Positions 1-10,176 are shown, counted from the stretch's first letter. The stretch: 64,000 bases of DNA from Paractinoplanes polyasparticus (GCF_019710575.1 NZ_JAHWFK010000030.1:1-64000); one strand, 5' to 3'. Notes: a model not told the origin generated them from the sequence alone. A program made the numbers and translations.

Positions 1-260
1 GAGCGCGTGTGGCGCTTAGGAGCGGGCCGTGGGGCAGCGAGGGCTGCTGTAAACGCCGCAGGAGCGCGTGTGGCGCTTAGGAGCGGGCCGTGGGGCAGCG
101 AGGGCTGCTGTAAACGCCGCAGGAGCGCGTGTGGCGCTCAGGAGCGGGCGTGGGGCGGTGGCTGCTGTAAACGCCGCAAGAGCGCGTGTGGGCGCCCTAC
201 CCTGCCCGTGGGCGCCTACGGGCAGGGTAGGGCCCGCAGGAGCGCGTGTGGGCGCTTGAG
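1..260. repeat. Degenerate 61-bp minisatellite array
   Basis: A core GGAGCGCGTGTGG recurs near positions 1, 61, 122, 180 and 240. The first two units are identical over 60 bases (period 61); the third is 3 bases shorter with substitutions; the last two keep only the core. The copies are contiguous, with no unique spacers, so this is a VNTR-like tandem array and not CRISPR. Open frames through it are repetitive and have no ribosome binding site. It may continue to the left of the window. Confidence 0.85.
194..233. other. Perfect 16-bp stem-loop inside the repeat array
   Basis: GCCCTACCCTGCCCGT (194-209) is exactly reverse-complemented at 218-233 and separated by an 8-nt loop. The hairpin interrupts the minisatellite between its fourth and fifth cores. 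No T-tract follows on either strand, so it is not a canonical terminator. Its role is unknown. Confidence 0.8.
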
Positions 261-378
261 AGTGGATGCGGCGCCCGCCCGTCGGTGTGGGTGCGGGGGC
301 TCAAGCGCGGGTACAGGCGCTCAGGGGCAAGTGGGCACGCCGTGAGGTGTGAGTGCTCGAAAGCTTGCGGGGACATAG

Positions 379-412
379 AAAAGGGGCGCCCCACACCGTG
401 GGCGCCCCTTTC
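379..412 (-). terminator. Intrinsic terminator of the DUF7455 gene
   Basis: A 12-bp perfect stem (AAAGGGGCGCCC at 380-391 with its complement at 400-411) is followed on the minus strand by TTTTCTAT. It lies 28 bp beyond the stop codon of the gene at 440-679, the expected place for its rho-independent terminator. Confidence 0.8.
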
Positions 413-439
413 AAGCTTGGGTCGGGGGAACGGGGATAT

Positions 440-679
440 TCAGTTGGAGCTGGACATCATGTCGGCGCCACGCCAGGTGAATTCCGGGTCTGCGGTGAAC
501 TGCACTGCGATCTTCACCAGGTCCTCGGCGTACCGGTTGGCGTGGTGTCCGCAGAACACCAGCTCACTGCCACCAGCCAGGGTCAAACGGAGCTTTCCGG
601 CTGCATTGCAGCGGTCGCACCGTTCATCGGCTGCGGTGCCGGCCACACTTCCCGCCGGCGGCGTGAGAGTCGGGGTCAT
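440..679 (-). CDS. DUF7455 family small zinc-ribbon-like protein
   Basis: This 79-residue protein matches the small conserved actinobacterial family (DUF7455) often found beside the principal sigma factor gene. Residues 20-50 carry CDRC and later CGHH, a likely CxxC/CxxH zinc site, around the family signature LTLAGGSELVFCGHH. The ATG at 679 is preceded by a strong AGGAGGAAGG ribosome binding site, and a clear terminator follows the stop. Biochemical function is not established. It is a separate unit from sigA, which lies upstream on the same strand with its own hairpin at 865-892. Confidence 0.85.
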   Translation of the reverse strand: MTPTLTPPAGSVAGTAADERCDRCNAAGKLRLTLAGGSELVFCGHHANRYAEDLVKIAVQFTADPEFTWRGADMMSSSN

Positions 680-864
680 CGCCTTCCTCCTCTGTTCGAA
701 CCGATGAACACGTTCCTCGGCTACTGCTCACCATCGTGCAACACCCTGCACCGTTGCGGCCTTCCCACTGTGCCCCGGGGGGACCGAGGTCACACGTGCT
801 GGGCTCTAAGTGTGCCGTGATCCAAGGGTGCCACGTCAACGATCACTTCTGCACAACGGTCTGA

Positions 865-892
865 TCACCACCCGATGATGTACGGGTGGTGA
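865..892 (-). terminator. Hairpin downstream of the sigma factor gene
   Basis: TCACCACCCG (865-874) pairs perfectly with CGGGTGGTGA (883-892) across an 8-nt loop, about 30 nt beyond the sigma factor stop codon. There is no U-tract on the minus strand, so termination is inferred from position and stem strength only. Confidence 0.5.
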
Positions 893-923
893 CCATTCGG
901 ACACTGATTGTTGACCTAATGCC

Positions 924-2486
<1,563 letters not shown>

Positions 2487-2737
2487 GAAAGACCTTCCGG
2501 AGGCGAGGATTTGCACGGCCATGAGCCCAGCGCAGCGCACGGCGAGGAGGCTGGCCGGTGTTGGTGTGGGGACCCCCGGGACGCGGACGATCGGTGCTGT
2601 GGTGTCCGCGAAGCGGTGGGCAGGGGTGAATTGTAGCGCCGTCGGGCGAGATCCTCCCGCCGCAGCACGCCGCGGGGGCCGCCGACCTCGGTGATGAGGG
2701 CCGGCGAGAGAATGCTAACGGCGGAAAGGGCGTACAC

Positions 2738-3568
2738 GTGAGTGAGTTTTCGGCGGCTTCGACCCCATCGACACCCGGCGCTTTGCTAGGGCTCGCGGTC
2801 CGGGTGGCCCGCGAGGCCGCGGCCACCGCGCGGCGGATGCGGGCCGAGGCGATCGGCGATGTCCAGACCAAGAGCACCGCCACCGACGTGGTGACGGCGG
2901 CCGACAAGGCGGTCGAACGCCAGGTGATCGAGGCCTTGCGAGCGGCCCGTCCCGATGACGACGTGCTGGGTGAGGAGTACGGGACTTCGGCGACGAGCGC
3001 CACGAGCGCCGTGCGCTGGATCCTCGACCCGATCGACGGCACGGTGAACTACCTGTACGGGCTGCCGCAGTATGCGGTCTCCCTGGCCGCCGAGCTGGAG
3101 GGCGTGGTGGTGGCCGGCGTGGTGGTCAACGCGGCCAACGACGACGAGTGGACGGCGACCCTCGGCGGGGGCGCCTGGCGGGGCGAGAAGCGGCTGCACG
3201 GCTCGGCCCCCGGCAGTCTGAGCCAGACTCTGGTCGGCACCGGTTTCGGGTACGACGCGAGGCGGCGCGAGCATCAGGGACGGGTGCTCGCCGGCCTGAT
3301 CACCCAGGTACGCGACATCCGGCGTTTCGGCTCGGCGGCGCTCGACCTGTGCGCGGTCGCCGAGGGCACGCTCGACGCGTACTACGAGAAGGGCCTCAAC
3401 CCGTGGGACTGGGCCGCGGGCGGTCTGGTTGCCACCGAGGCCGGGATCGTGGTCTCCGGCCTCGGTGGGGTCGCCCCCGGCATCGACATGCTCATAGCCG
3501 CCCCGCCGGCCGTTCACGGCCCCCTGCACGACGCCCTGGCCGCCCTGGACGCGGCCGGCGGCGCCTAG
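2738..3568 (+). CDS. suhB: Inositol monophosphatase family protein
   Basis: This is a magnesium-dependent phosphatase of the inositol monophosphatase/SuhB family, which in actinobacteria supplies myo-inositol for phosphatidylinositol and related glycolipids. The metal-binding motif DPIDGTVN lies near residue 98, GEEYG precedes it at about 83, and the second motif NPWDWAAGGLVATEAG lies near residue 225. Length (276 aa) is normal. The start is GTG 2738 with GGAAAGGG upstream. It is divergent from sigA and convergent with the LytR_C gene, 21 bp apart. The exact substrate cannot be read from sequence. Confidence 0.92.
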   Translation: MSEFSAASTPSTPGALLGLAVRVAREAAATARRMRAEAIGDVQTKSTATDVVTAADKAVERQVIEALRAARPDDDVLGEEYGTSATSATSAVRWILDPIDGTVNYLYGLPQYAVSLAAELEGVVVAGVVVNAANDDEWTATLGGGAWRGEKRLHGSAPGSLSQTLVGTGFGYDARRREHQGRVLAGLITQVRDIRRFGSAALDLCAVAEGTLDAYYEKGLNPWDWAAGGLVATEAGIVVSGLGGVAPGIDMLIAAPPAVHGPLHDALAALDAAGGA

Positions 3569-3589
3569 GACCACCGGCGGCGCCTAGGG

Positions 3590-4129
3590 CTAGGAGTCCT
3601 TGTCGGCGGGCTTGACGCAGGCGCCGGGCGGCAGCGTGGGCTCGCCGACCTCGACCAGCGACTGGTTGACCTCGGTGGTGGTGGCGAGCTGGCGGTACTG
3701 GTTGCCGATCACGATCTCGATGACCCCGTTCTTGCGCTTGGCGCTGTAGGTCATCTTCGACTGGGCCAGGAAGTAGGCCCGCAGCAGCTGCGCCTTGCCG
3801 ACCGTGTCCGGCCCGTAGCGGATCTCGGCGACGCCCTTGAGCTTGGACTTGCTCTCGGCCGGCTTCTGGGTGGTGAAGCGCCTGTTCTTGAACTCGTTCG
3901 TGACGCTGTCGGCCAGCCCGGGGGTATCCGTGCCGTTCAGCACCTTGACGGTGACTTCGGCGGGATCATCGGGCAGGGTCACGTCGGCGAGGGGCGCTCC
4001 GGCCGGACAGCCCTCGCCGGCGGCCGGGCCGCCCTGGGTGTCCTTGACCAGCGCGACGATGACGAACACCACCGCGGCCACGGCAAGCACGCCGACGACG
4101 ACGAGCGCTCGTACGCGCGCAAAGCTCAT
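3590..4129 (-). CDS. LytR C-terminal domain (LytR_C) membrane protein
   Basis: A 179-residue protein with one N-terminal membrane helix (about 8-30, from the ALVVVGVLAVAAVVF segment) and an extracytoplasmic LytR_C domain. The domain signature EVTVKVLNGTDTPGLADSV is at about residue 57. The position between suhB and DUF4193 matches Rv2700 (Cei) of M. tuberculosis, linked there to envelope integrity. The ATG at 4129 starts just before the membrane helix; a weak GGAG lies 9 nt upstream. The family lacks the catalytic LytR-CpsA-Psr domain, so no ligase activity is assigned. Confidence 0.88.
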   Translation of the reverse strand: MSFARVRALVVVGVLAVAAVVFVIVALVKDTQGGPAAGEGCPAGAPLADVTLPDDPAEVTVKVLNGTDTPGLADSVTNEFKNRRFTTQKPAESKSKLKGVAEIRYGPDTVGKAQLLRAYFLAQSKMTYSAKRKNGVIEIVIGNQYRQLATTTEVNQSLVEVGEPTLPPGACVKPADKDS

Positions 4130-4499
4130 GGGGTTGGCTCCAGTGATTCTTGGAATAGGTGCAGCCGGGGGTCTGTGGCCCGCCCGGGGAAGGGGTAGGA
4201 CCTGTCGAGAGGTTAGCGTCTGTGCGCCAGGCACGCGGAAACAGGGAATACTTCCGGCGCGCCGACGATGATCCAGAGGCTGCTACCCCTACCTTGATGT
4301 CGCCTCGGTCACATCGGGAACAATGGGCCGCCCGTGCGCGTACATCACTGCCGCAACAGCGGTAGTGTTCCCCGCTCACCGGGGGTGTTCGGCGTGTCAG
4401 GGGCAGTGTCGGAAATCGTCCGGCGGAACCGGGAACCGAAACAACGTCGCTGGCGTTACTAACGCCAAGTGACACATCGATACAGGAGAGTGAAGACCG

Positions 4500-4796
4500 A
4501 TGGCCACCGACTACGACGCTCCGCGTCGCGATGAGGTCGACCTCGGCGAGGACAGCCTCGAGGAGCTCAAGGCCCGCCGCGCCGACTCGCAGTCGGGCTC
4601 AGTGGATGTCGACGAGGTCGAGGTGGCGGAGAGCTTCGAGCTTCCCGGCGCTGACCTGGCCGACGAGGAGCTCACCGTCAAGGTGCTGCCGATGCAGACC
4701 GACGAGTTCCGCTGTGCTCGCTGCTTCCTCGTTCATCACCGCAGCCAGTTGGCCGCGGAGCGGAACGGGGAGCTGATCTGCCGCGAGTGCGCCTGA
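4500..4796 (+). CDS. DUF4193 family protein
   Basis: A 98-residue acidic protein of the actinobacterial DUF4193 family. An acidic N-terminal half (many Asp and Glu to about residue 60) is followed by a zinc-ribbon-like C-terminus with CARC and CREC, the family hallmark. The ribosome binding site AGGAGAG precedes the ATG. Function is unknown, although the family is almost universal in Actinobacteria at this locus (Rv2699c in M. tuberculosis). A leader of about 265 bp separates it from the divergent LytR_C gene. Confidence 0.93.
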   Translation: MATDYDAPRRDEVDLGEDSLEELKARRADSQSGSVDVDEVEVAESFELPGADLADEELTVKVLPMQTDEFRCARCFLVHHRSQLAAERNGELICRECA

Positions 4797-4823
4797 CCAG
4801 GCCACTCGCGCAGTGCACCACAA

Positions 4824-4846
4824 CCCGGCCGCGGTTCGCGGTCGGG
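4824..4846 (+). terminator. Hairpin after DUF4193
   Basis: CCCGGCCGCG (4824-4833) pairs with CGCGGTCGGG (4837-4846), with one G-U pair, 27 bp after the stop codon. There is no T-tract, so this is a probable but weakly supported terminator. Confidence 0.4.
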
Positions 4847-4935
4847 CGTCAGGCCGTCGCCGGGTTTGACCCGGGGTCGACACGGGGCATCACCATGGAG
4901 GCATGAGCCCCGGGGGCGACGACGGGAGGACAACG

Positions 4936-5754
4936 ATGAGCGGAACCGACCACACCGCCGAGACGAGCGATTCGCGGGCCCTGGAGCAGACGACTGCCAA
5001 GAACCAGGAGCTGGCCGCGGTCGACGCCGAGCTCGGTGCCACCGTCGCCGCTCTCACCGCCGACGACCTGGAACCGGCCGGTCGGCGGCAACTTCTCGGC
5101 CGGCTCGTGGGGGACATCCGCCGGCGGGGGCTCGGTCAGTTGTTCAAGCCCACGGCCGCGATGCGCTGGATGGGGGACGTCGTCGCCGACGTCGCGCCGC
5201 ATGTGCCCGTCCGCGACATCGAAACACTGCGACGGCACTTCCCCAGCCTGGGCGACGACGACCTGGCCGATCGCCTGATCCGTAACGCGGCCCGTTCGAC
5301 GGCCGGCGTCGGTGCGGCCGGGGGTGGCGTCGCCGCGGTCGAATGGGTCGCGCCGCCGACCCTGCTCACCGCCCCGGTGCTGCTCGCGGCCGAGACGGTC
5401 GCCGTGGTGGCGATCGAGCTCAAGCTCGTCGGCGAGCTGCACGAGATCTACGGGCAGCCGATCCGGGGCGGACTCGGCCAGCGGGCGGGCGCGCTCATCC
5501 AGGCCTGGTCGCAGCAGCGCGGGGTCAATCCGCTGGTGCCCGGCGTGGGGGTGGCGTCGGTGCTCGGCACGGCCGCGCGCAAAGAGCTGCAGAGCACCCT
5601 GCTGAAGCGGTTCGGGCGCAACCTGACCACCCTGGGCCCGTTGCTGACGGGTGCGGCCGTGGCCGGCTATCTGAACCGGCGGGCCACCCGGAACCTGGGC
5701 GAACACATCATGAAGGACCTGCGGAAGAGCCGTCAGAAGGTCATCGACGGCTGA
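4936..5754 (+). CDS. Conserved hypothetical protein with hydrophobic segments
   Basis: A 272-residue protein I do not assign to a named family. The N-terminal 110 residues are hydrophilic and helical; hydrophobic stretches follow near residues 115-165 (including LLTAPVLLAAETVAVVAIEL) and 205-245 (GPLLTGAAVAGYL). The C-terminus is basic (KDLRKSRQKVIDG). The ATG at 4936 is chosen over the one at 4903 because GGGAGGA lies 5 nt upstream of it, while the earlier start has its purine run directly adjacent. The 3' end overlaps the convergent DUF3093 gene by 14 bp. Similar ORFs occur in Micromonosporaceae at this place, from memory. Confidence 0.75.
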   Translation: MSGTDHTAETSDSRALEQTTAKNQELAAVDAELGATVAALTADDLEPAGRRQLLGRLVGDIRRRGLGQLFKPTAAMRWMGDVVADVAPHVPVRDIETLRRHFPSLGDDDLADRLIRNAARSTAGVGAAGGGVAAVEWVAPPTLLTAPVLLAAETVAVVAIELKLVGELHEIYGQPIRGGLGQRAGALIQAWSQQRGVNPLVPGVGVASVLGTAARKELQSTLLKRFGRNLTTLGPLLTGAAVAGYLNRRATRNLGEHIMKDLRKSRQKVIDG

Positions 5755-6217
5755 GCAGCGCCGTCGCCAGCTCGACCGGATGGCGGGTGCTGACGATCCA
5801 GTACGGCGTGGGGTCGTCGGGGTCGTTGAGCAGCACCTGGACGGCCGGGCCGATCCACGGGCGCTGCACCACGAACGCGAGCGGGTGGGCGCCCACGCCC
5901 AGCGCCTCGCGCTTGCCCTCGGCGTCGAGCGCCACCACGTCCTGGACGAACTCGAGCGGCAGCCGGGCGTCGTCGACCTGGAACTCGTCGTCGATCACGG
6001 CGACCCGGATGCGACTGGTCCAGATCATGCCGGCCACGGCCAGCGGCACCAGGACGGCGAAGGGCGCCCAGGCCGGCATGTCGGGGAAGCCGAGCAGCAC
6101 CTCGACCGCGAGGATCGCCACGACCAGCAGCATGACCGGCCAGATCCACCAGGTCAGGTGCAGCCGCTCGGCGTAAGCGGGGGCCGCGGTGGTGCGCGTG
6201 GAGGACTCCGGTGTCAC
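5741..6217 (-). CDS. DUF3093 family membrane protein
   Basis: A 158-residue protein of the actinobacterial DUF3093 family (compare Rv2698). Two adjacent membrane helices lie at about residues 20-65 (LTWWIWPVMLLVVAIL and FAVLVPLAVAGMIW), followed by a soluble domain ending in PYWIVSTRHPVELATAL, the family signature. The GTG at 6217 is the start that begins a normal N-terminus; longer readings run into unrelated sequence antisense to dut. It is divergent from dut across 91 bp. Biochemical role unknown. Confidence 0.88.
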   Translation of the reverse strand: MTPESSTRTTAAPAYAERLHLTWWIWPVMLLVVAILAVEVLLGFPDMPAWAPFAVLVPLAVAGMIWTSRIRVAVIDDEFQVDDARLPLEFVQDVVALDAEGKREALGVGAHPLAFVVQRPWIGPAVQVLLNDPDDPTPYWIVSTRHPVELATALLSRR

Positions 6218-6308
6218 CCTGGAAGGGTACGGCGCGCCTCCGCGACGGGGCACGGCAGGATGGCAGGGTGAGTGCCGCCCGCCGCCGCGCCAGTGAGGAA
6301 TCTTTGCC

Positions 6309-6776
6309 TTGACCGACGTAGTGATCCCGATCCGCCTTCTCGAGAAGGACCTGCCGCTGCCGGCGTACGCGCACCCGGGCGACGCCGGGGCCGACCTGGT
6401 TGCCGCCGAGGATGTCGAACTGGCGCCCGGGCAGCGTGCCAAGGTGCGGACGGGCATCGCGGTCGCCATCCCGGAGGGATATGTCGGCCTGGTGCATCCC
6501 CGCTCCGGTCTGGCCGCCCGCCTGGGCGTCACGGTGCTCAACGCGCCGGGTACGGTCGACGCCGGTTACCGCGGCGAGATTCTGGTGATCCTGGTGAACC
6601 ACGACCCGGCCGGCACGGTCAAGATCTCCCGCGGCGACCGCATCGCCCAGTTGGTCGTCCAGCGGGTCGAGCGGGCGTCGTTCCACGTGGTCGACGAGCT
6701 CGACGACACCTCCCGCGGCGCCGGTGGCCACGGGTCGACGGGCGGGCACAGTGCGCTGCCCACCCGACAGGCATGA
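6309..6776 (+). CDS. dut: dUTP diphosphatase
   Basis: Hydrolyses dUTP to dUMP and pyrophosphate, keeping uracil out of DNA and feeding thymidylate synthase. Trimeric dUTPase motifs appear in order: AHPGDAGADL (about 21), HPRSGLAARLGV (about 64), NAPGTVDAGYRGE (about 79), RGDRIAQLVVQ and the C-terminal glycine-rich RGAGGHGSTGGH. Length 155 aa is typical. The start is TTG 6309, with GAGGAA about 10 nt upstream. DUF3710 follows 18 bp downstream in the same direction. Confidence 0.95.
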   Translation: MTDVVIPIRLLEKDLPLPAYAHPGDAGADLVAAEDVELAPGQRAKVRTGIAVAIPEGYVGLVHPRSGLAARLGVTVLNAPGTVDAGYRGEILVILVNHDPAGTVKISRGDRIAQLVVQRVERASFHVVDELDDTSRGAGGHGSTGGHSALPTRQA

Positions 6777-6794
6777 GATGGAAGGTCAGTAGAG

Positions 6795-7484
6795 ATGTTC
6801 TCCCGTAAGCGCGGTGGCCCCAAGCACGTACGTGCGACCGACGCGGCGCCCTCCGAGGCGCTCAAGCAGAGCCTGGCCGCCGGCGACGAGCCCCCGCCGC
6901 CCGACCGCGGCCCGTGGGACGCGAGCTACGCCCCCGACGACGTGCAGCGGCTCGACCTGGGCAGCCTGCAGATCCCGGCCGTCGACGGCGTCGAGGTGCG
7001 GGTGCAGGCCAACCCCGACGGTGCGGTCGAGCAGATCGTGCTGGTCGACGGCGAGAGCGCGCTCCAGCTCGGGGTCTTCGCGGCGCCGCGCTCCGAGGGC
7101 ATCTGGAACGAGGTGCGGGCCGAGATCGCCGGGGCGATGACCTCCGACGGCGTGGCGCCCCGCGAGATCGACGGGCCGTACGGCGTCGAGCTGGCCGCCC
7201 GGGTGAACACCCCGGAGGGACCGGCCGACGTGCGCTTCGTGGGGGTCGACGGGCCGCGCTGGATGGTTCGCGCGCTCTACCAGGGCGCAGCCGCGGCCGA
7301 TCCGTCCCGTGAGGGCCGGCTGGGCGAGGTTCTGTCCGGTCTGGTGGTCGTCCGCGACAACGAGGCCCGCCCGGTCCGCGAGGCGCTGCCGCTGCAGCTG
7401 CCCAAGGAGATGACCGAGCAGGCCCAGCAGGAACAGGCAGAGCAGGAGCAGGGCCCGGCGACGAACGGCAGCCGGCCCGCCTAG
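6795..7484 (+). CDS. DUF3710 family protein
   Basis: A 229-residue protein of the actinobacterial DUF3710 family (Rv2696c in M. tuberculosis), directly after dut as in most Actinobacteria. The N-terminal 40 residues are basic and low complexity. The core contains RLDLGSLQIPAVDGVEVRV and WMVRALYQGAAA, both typical of the family. The C-terminus is a Gln/Glu-rich tail (about 205-222). The ATG at 6795 has GGAAGG upstream. The family has no established activity; co-location with dut and an OB-fold protein only suggests a nucleic-acid-related role. Confidence 0.9.
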   Translation: MFSRKRGGPKHVRATDAAPSEALKQSLAAGDEPPPPDRGPWDASYAPDDVQRLDLGSLQIPAVDGVEVRVQANPDGAVEQIVLVDGESALQLGVFAAPRSEGIWNEVRAEIAGAMTSDGVAPREIDGPYGVELAARVNTPEGPADVRFVGVDGPRWMVRALYQGAAAADPSREGRLGEVLSGLVVVRDNEARPVREALPLQLPKEMTEQAQQEQAEQEQGPATNGSRPA

Positions 7485-7576
7485 CGGCTCGTGACAGTGG
7501 TCACCCAGGGCGTACCTTGTAGGGGCGGCGCGGCGTTGATCCGTGCCGTTCATCCCGTGTGGGGCGAGGAGAGGTC

Positions 7577-7954
7577 ATGACCACCGACGAGCGCACCGGC
7601 CTGCGCCGGTTCTTCGACCGGTTGACCGCCACCGATTCCGAGCTCGACGCGCGGGATCTTCAGCGCGAGGTGGCCAAGTGCGGCGCGATGCCGGCCGGCC
7701 AGTGCTCCCGGGGGCAGGTCGTCTCGGTGAACGGACGGTTGCGTACGGTGGCATACACTCCCCGCACCAACCTCCCGACGCTCGAGGCCGACCTCTGGGA
7801 CGGCAGCGACGTCGTGACCCTGATCTTCCTGGGCCGTCGGTCGATCGCCGGCATCGAGCCCGGCCGCCAGCTCACCGCGCGCGGCCGCATCGCGATCAGG
7901 GACGACCGTAAGGTCATCTACAACCCGTACTACGAGCTGGAGGCGCCCCGGTGA
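7577..7954 (+). CDS. OB-fold nucleic acid binding domain protein
   Basis: A 125-residue protein with an OB-fold domain (about 45-125) of the tRNA-anticodon type: CSRGQVVSVNGRLRTVAYT opens the barrel, and WDGSDVVTLIFLGRRSIAGI and LTARGRIAI follow. It matches Rv2694c by family and position. The ATG at 7577 is preferred over the upstream in-frame start at 7559 because GAGGAGAGG lies just before it. Its stop overlaps the GTG of DUF3159 by 4 bp, indicating translational coupling. Binding target unknown. Confidence 0.9.
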   Translation: MTTDERTGLRRFFDRLTATDSELDARDLQREVAKCGAMPAGQCSRGQVVSVNGRLRTVAYTPRTNLPTLEADLWDGSDVVTLIFLGRRSIAGIEPGRQLTARGRIAIRDDRKVIYNPYYELEAPR

Positions 7955-8736
7955 CACCCGGCAGCGAGCCGCGTCACGCCGCGCACGAAACCGTGGAGGA
8001 ACGGCTCGCCGAGGAGGTCGTCGAGGATCTCGACCTTCATCCGGTGCCGGAGCCCGCGAAGAAGGACGACGGGGAGGAACCCTTCCCCTCGATGTCGGAG
8101 CAGATCTCGGAGCAGCTCGGCGGGGTCCGCGGGCTGATCGAGTCGAGCCTTCCGGTGCTGACCTTCGTGATGCTCAACGTGATCCTCGGCGACACCGTGG
8201 CCGGGCTCGAGAAGCGTACGGCGCTGTACTGGGCGATCGGCGGCGCGGTCTTCACGGCGCTGGCCATCGGCGCCTTCCGGCTGGCCCGCAAGCAGCCCGT
8301 ACGCCATGCGGTGAACGGTCTCTTCGGCATCGCGATCGGCGCCTTCCTGGCCTGGCGCACGGGCAACGCCGAGGACTTCTACCTCCCCGGCATCCTGCTC
8401 ACGTTCGCACAGGCGGCGGCGCTGCTGATCAGCGTGATGGTCCGCAAGCCGATCATCGGCTACGTCTGGGGCATCATGGCCAACAAGGGCCAGCAGGACT
8501 GGTTCGGCAACGCGCGCCTGTTCAAGACGTTCCAGTGGCTCACCCTGGTCTGGGTGGTCTCGCTCAGCCTGCGCGCGGGCATCCAGTTCGTGCTGTGGCA
8601 GATGGGCGAGGCGAACGCGCTCGGCATCGTGCGCATCCTGATCAGCTGGCCGATCTACGCCGCCACGTTCGCCTTCACCGCGTGGGCCATCCACCGCGTG
8701 ACCAGCGAGCAGAAGGCAGCTGAGACCACCGCCTAA
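7951..8736 (+). CDS. DUF3159 family membrane protein
   Basis: A 261-residue polytopic membrane protein of the DUF3159 family (Rv2693c). The N-terminal 45 residues are charged; from EQLGGVRGLIESSLPVLTF onward about five to six membrane helices follow, including the conserved RKPIIGYVWGIMANKG loop. The GTG at 7951 shares GTGA with the OB-fold gene stop. The 3' end overlaps the convergent TrkA gene by 4 bp. Transport or other function has not been assigned to the family. Confidence 0.9.
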   Translation: MTPGSEPRHAAHETVEERLAEEVVEDLDLHPVPEPAKKDDGEEPFPSMSEQISEQLGGVRGLIESSLPVLTFVMLNVILGDTVAGLEKRTALYWAIGGAVFTALAIGAFRLARKQPVRHAVNGLFGIAIGAFLAWRTGNAEDFYLPGILLTFAQAAALLISVMVRKPIIGYVWGIMANKGQQDWFGNARLFKTFQWLTLVWVVSLSLRAGIQFVLWQMGEANALGIVRILISWPIYAATFAFTAWAIHRVTSEQKAAETTA

Positions 8737-9416
8737 CCGAGCTCGCGGCCCTCGCTGCCGAGCACGACGGCGCGGATCTGGTCCTCCACCTCGGCCGTGC
8801 AGACGAAGATCAGCTCGTCCCCGGCCTCGAGCGGGTCGTCGGCCGTGGGCACCATGACCCGCTTGCCGCGCAGGATGGCCACCAGCGCCGAGTCGCGGGG
8901 GAGCGGCACGTCGCGGACGGGCTGACCCTCGTACGGGGCGTTCCGGGGCAGGGTGATCTCGACCAGGTTGGCCTCGCCCTGGCGGAAGGTCATCAGGCGG
9001 ACGAGGTCGCCGACGGTGACCGCCTCCTCGACCAGGGCGGCCATCAGGCGCGGCTTGCTGACCGAGACGTCGACGCCCCACTGCTCGGTGAACAGCCACT
9101 CGTTCTCGGCCCGGTTGACCCGGGCCACCACGCGCGGCACGGCGAACTCGGTCTTGGCCAGCAGCGAGACGACCAGGTTGGCCTTGTCGTCGCCGGTGGC
9201 CGCCACCACGACGTCGCAACCGGCCACGTCGGCCTCCTCGAGGCTGCTCAGCTCGCACGCGTCGGCCAGCACCCAGTCGGCCTCGGGCACCCGCTCGGGC
9301 CGCAGCTGGCGGGGCTGGCGCTCGATGAGCATGACCTGATGGCCGTTGCCGATCAGCTCCTGCGCGATCGAGCGGCCCACGTTGCCGGCTCCGGCGATGG
9401 CGATCCGCATGGTCAC
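8733..9416 (-). CDS. TrkA-type RCK potassium regulatory protein (second of pair)
   Basis: A 227-residue RCK protein with an N-terminal NAD-binding Rossmann domain (RIAIAGAGNVGRSIAQEL, residues 4-21) and a C-terminal TrkA_C domain from about 140 (EITLPRNAPYEGQPVRDV). Such subunits gate potassium transporters in response to nucleotides. The GTG at 9416 overlaps the stop of the other trkA by 4 bp; an ATG two codons later is an alternative. The gene pair corresponds to ceoB/ceoC of M. tuberculosis. A TrkH/TrkG membrane subunit is absent here; the divergent KimA-like permease is the obvious partner. Confidence 0.92.
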   Translation of the reverse strand: MTMRIAIAGAGNVGRSIAQELIGNGHQVMLIERQPRQLRPERVPEADWVLADACELSSLEEADVAGCDVVVAATGDDKANLVVSLLAKTEFAVPRVVARVNRAENEWLFTEQWGVDVSVSKPRLMAALVEEAVTVGDLVRLMTFRQGEANLVEITLPRNAPYEGQPVRDVPLPRDSALVAILRGKRVMVPTADDPLEAGDELIFVCTAEVEDQIRAVVLGSEGRELG

Positions 9417-10078
9417 AGCCCCTCACTGGTCGCGCCGGAGGCGACGTCGAGCACGGCGCCCACCGTCTCGTCGGTGACCAGCATGAACACCTGGTCGCCG
9501 TCCTGCAGCACGGTGGACGGGGTGCCCAGGGTGCCCATGCCGAACCGCATCAGATAGGCCACCCGGGCGCCGGAGAGCTCCTCGAGCGACTTGAGCGTGC
9601 GGCCGACCCAGTCGCGGTGCAGCGGCGCCTCGACGATCGAGACCACGCTGGTCGGGTCGCGGAACACCTCGACCGTGCCCTCGGGGACCAGGTGGCGCAC
9701 CATCCGGTCGGCCGCCCAGCGGATCGTGGCCACGGTGGGGATGCCCAGACGCTCGTACACCTGGGCCCGTTTCTGGTCGTAGATGCGGGCCACGACCCGG
9801 GAGACGCCGAACGTCTCGCGGGCCAGCCGAGCGGAGATGATGTTGGAGTTGTCGCCGCTGGAGACGGCCGCGAACGCGTCGGCCCGCTCGACGCCGGCCG
9901 CCCGCAGCACGTCGCGGTCGAAGCCGACCCCGGTCACCGTGGTGCCGCGGAAGTCGGAGCCCAGGCGGCGGAAGGCGTCCGGGTTCTGGTCGATGACGGC
10001 GACCGAATGGCCCCGTTCCTCGAGGTTGTGAGCGAGCGTCGAACCGAGCCGCCCGCACCCCATGATCAACACGTGCAC
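9413..10078 (-). CDS. TrkA-type RCK potassium regulatory protein (first of pair)
   Basis: A 221-residue RCK protein beginning with the Rossmann motif VLIMGCGRLGSTLAHNLEER; the acidic strand end AVIDQNPDAF suits NAD(H) binding. A TrkA_C domain occupies the C-terminal 80 residues (EAPLHRDWVGRTLKSLEEL). The GTG at 10078 is chosen because GGGGAGGG lies 8 nt upstream and it places the Rossmann strand at the N-terminus as in homologues; an upstream ATG at 10123 would add a non-conserved tail. It is divergent from the KimA-type permease across 112 bp, so the regulator and transporter genes share a control region. Confidence 0.92.
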   Translation of the reverse strand: MHVLIMGCGRLGSTLAHNLEERGHSVAVIDQNPDAFRRLGSDFRGTTVTGVGFDRDVLRAAGVERADAFAAVSSGDNSNIISARLARETFGVSRVVARIYDQKRAQVYERLGIPTVATIRWAADRMVRHLVPEGTVEVFRDPTSVVSIVEAPLHRDWVGRTLKSLEELSGARVAYLMRFGMGTLGTPSTVLQDGDQVFMLVTDETVGAVLDVASGATSEGL

Positions 10079-10176
10079 GTGTCGTGCCCTCCCCGGATCG
10101 TGCTCCTGGTGAGAGATTGCCATGCGGCCGCCAGAGCCGGTGGGCGGGGCGGGGCACAGGCCTCGAGGTGCGGCCG

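Noticed and set aside
1..260. CRISPR array
   Set aside because: Units are contiguous tandem copies without unique spacers, and no cas genes are present.
4903..4935. Upstream ATG for the 4936 gene
   Set aside because: Its purine-rich stretch is directly adjacent to the ATG, while ATG 4936 has an ideally spaced GGGAGGA.
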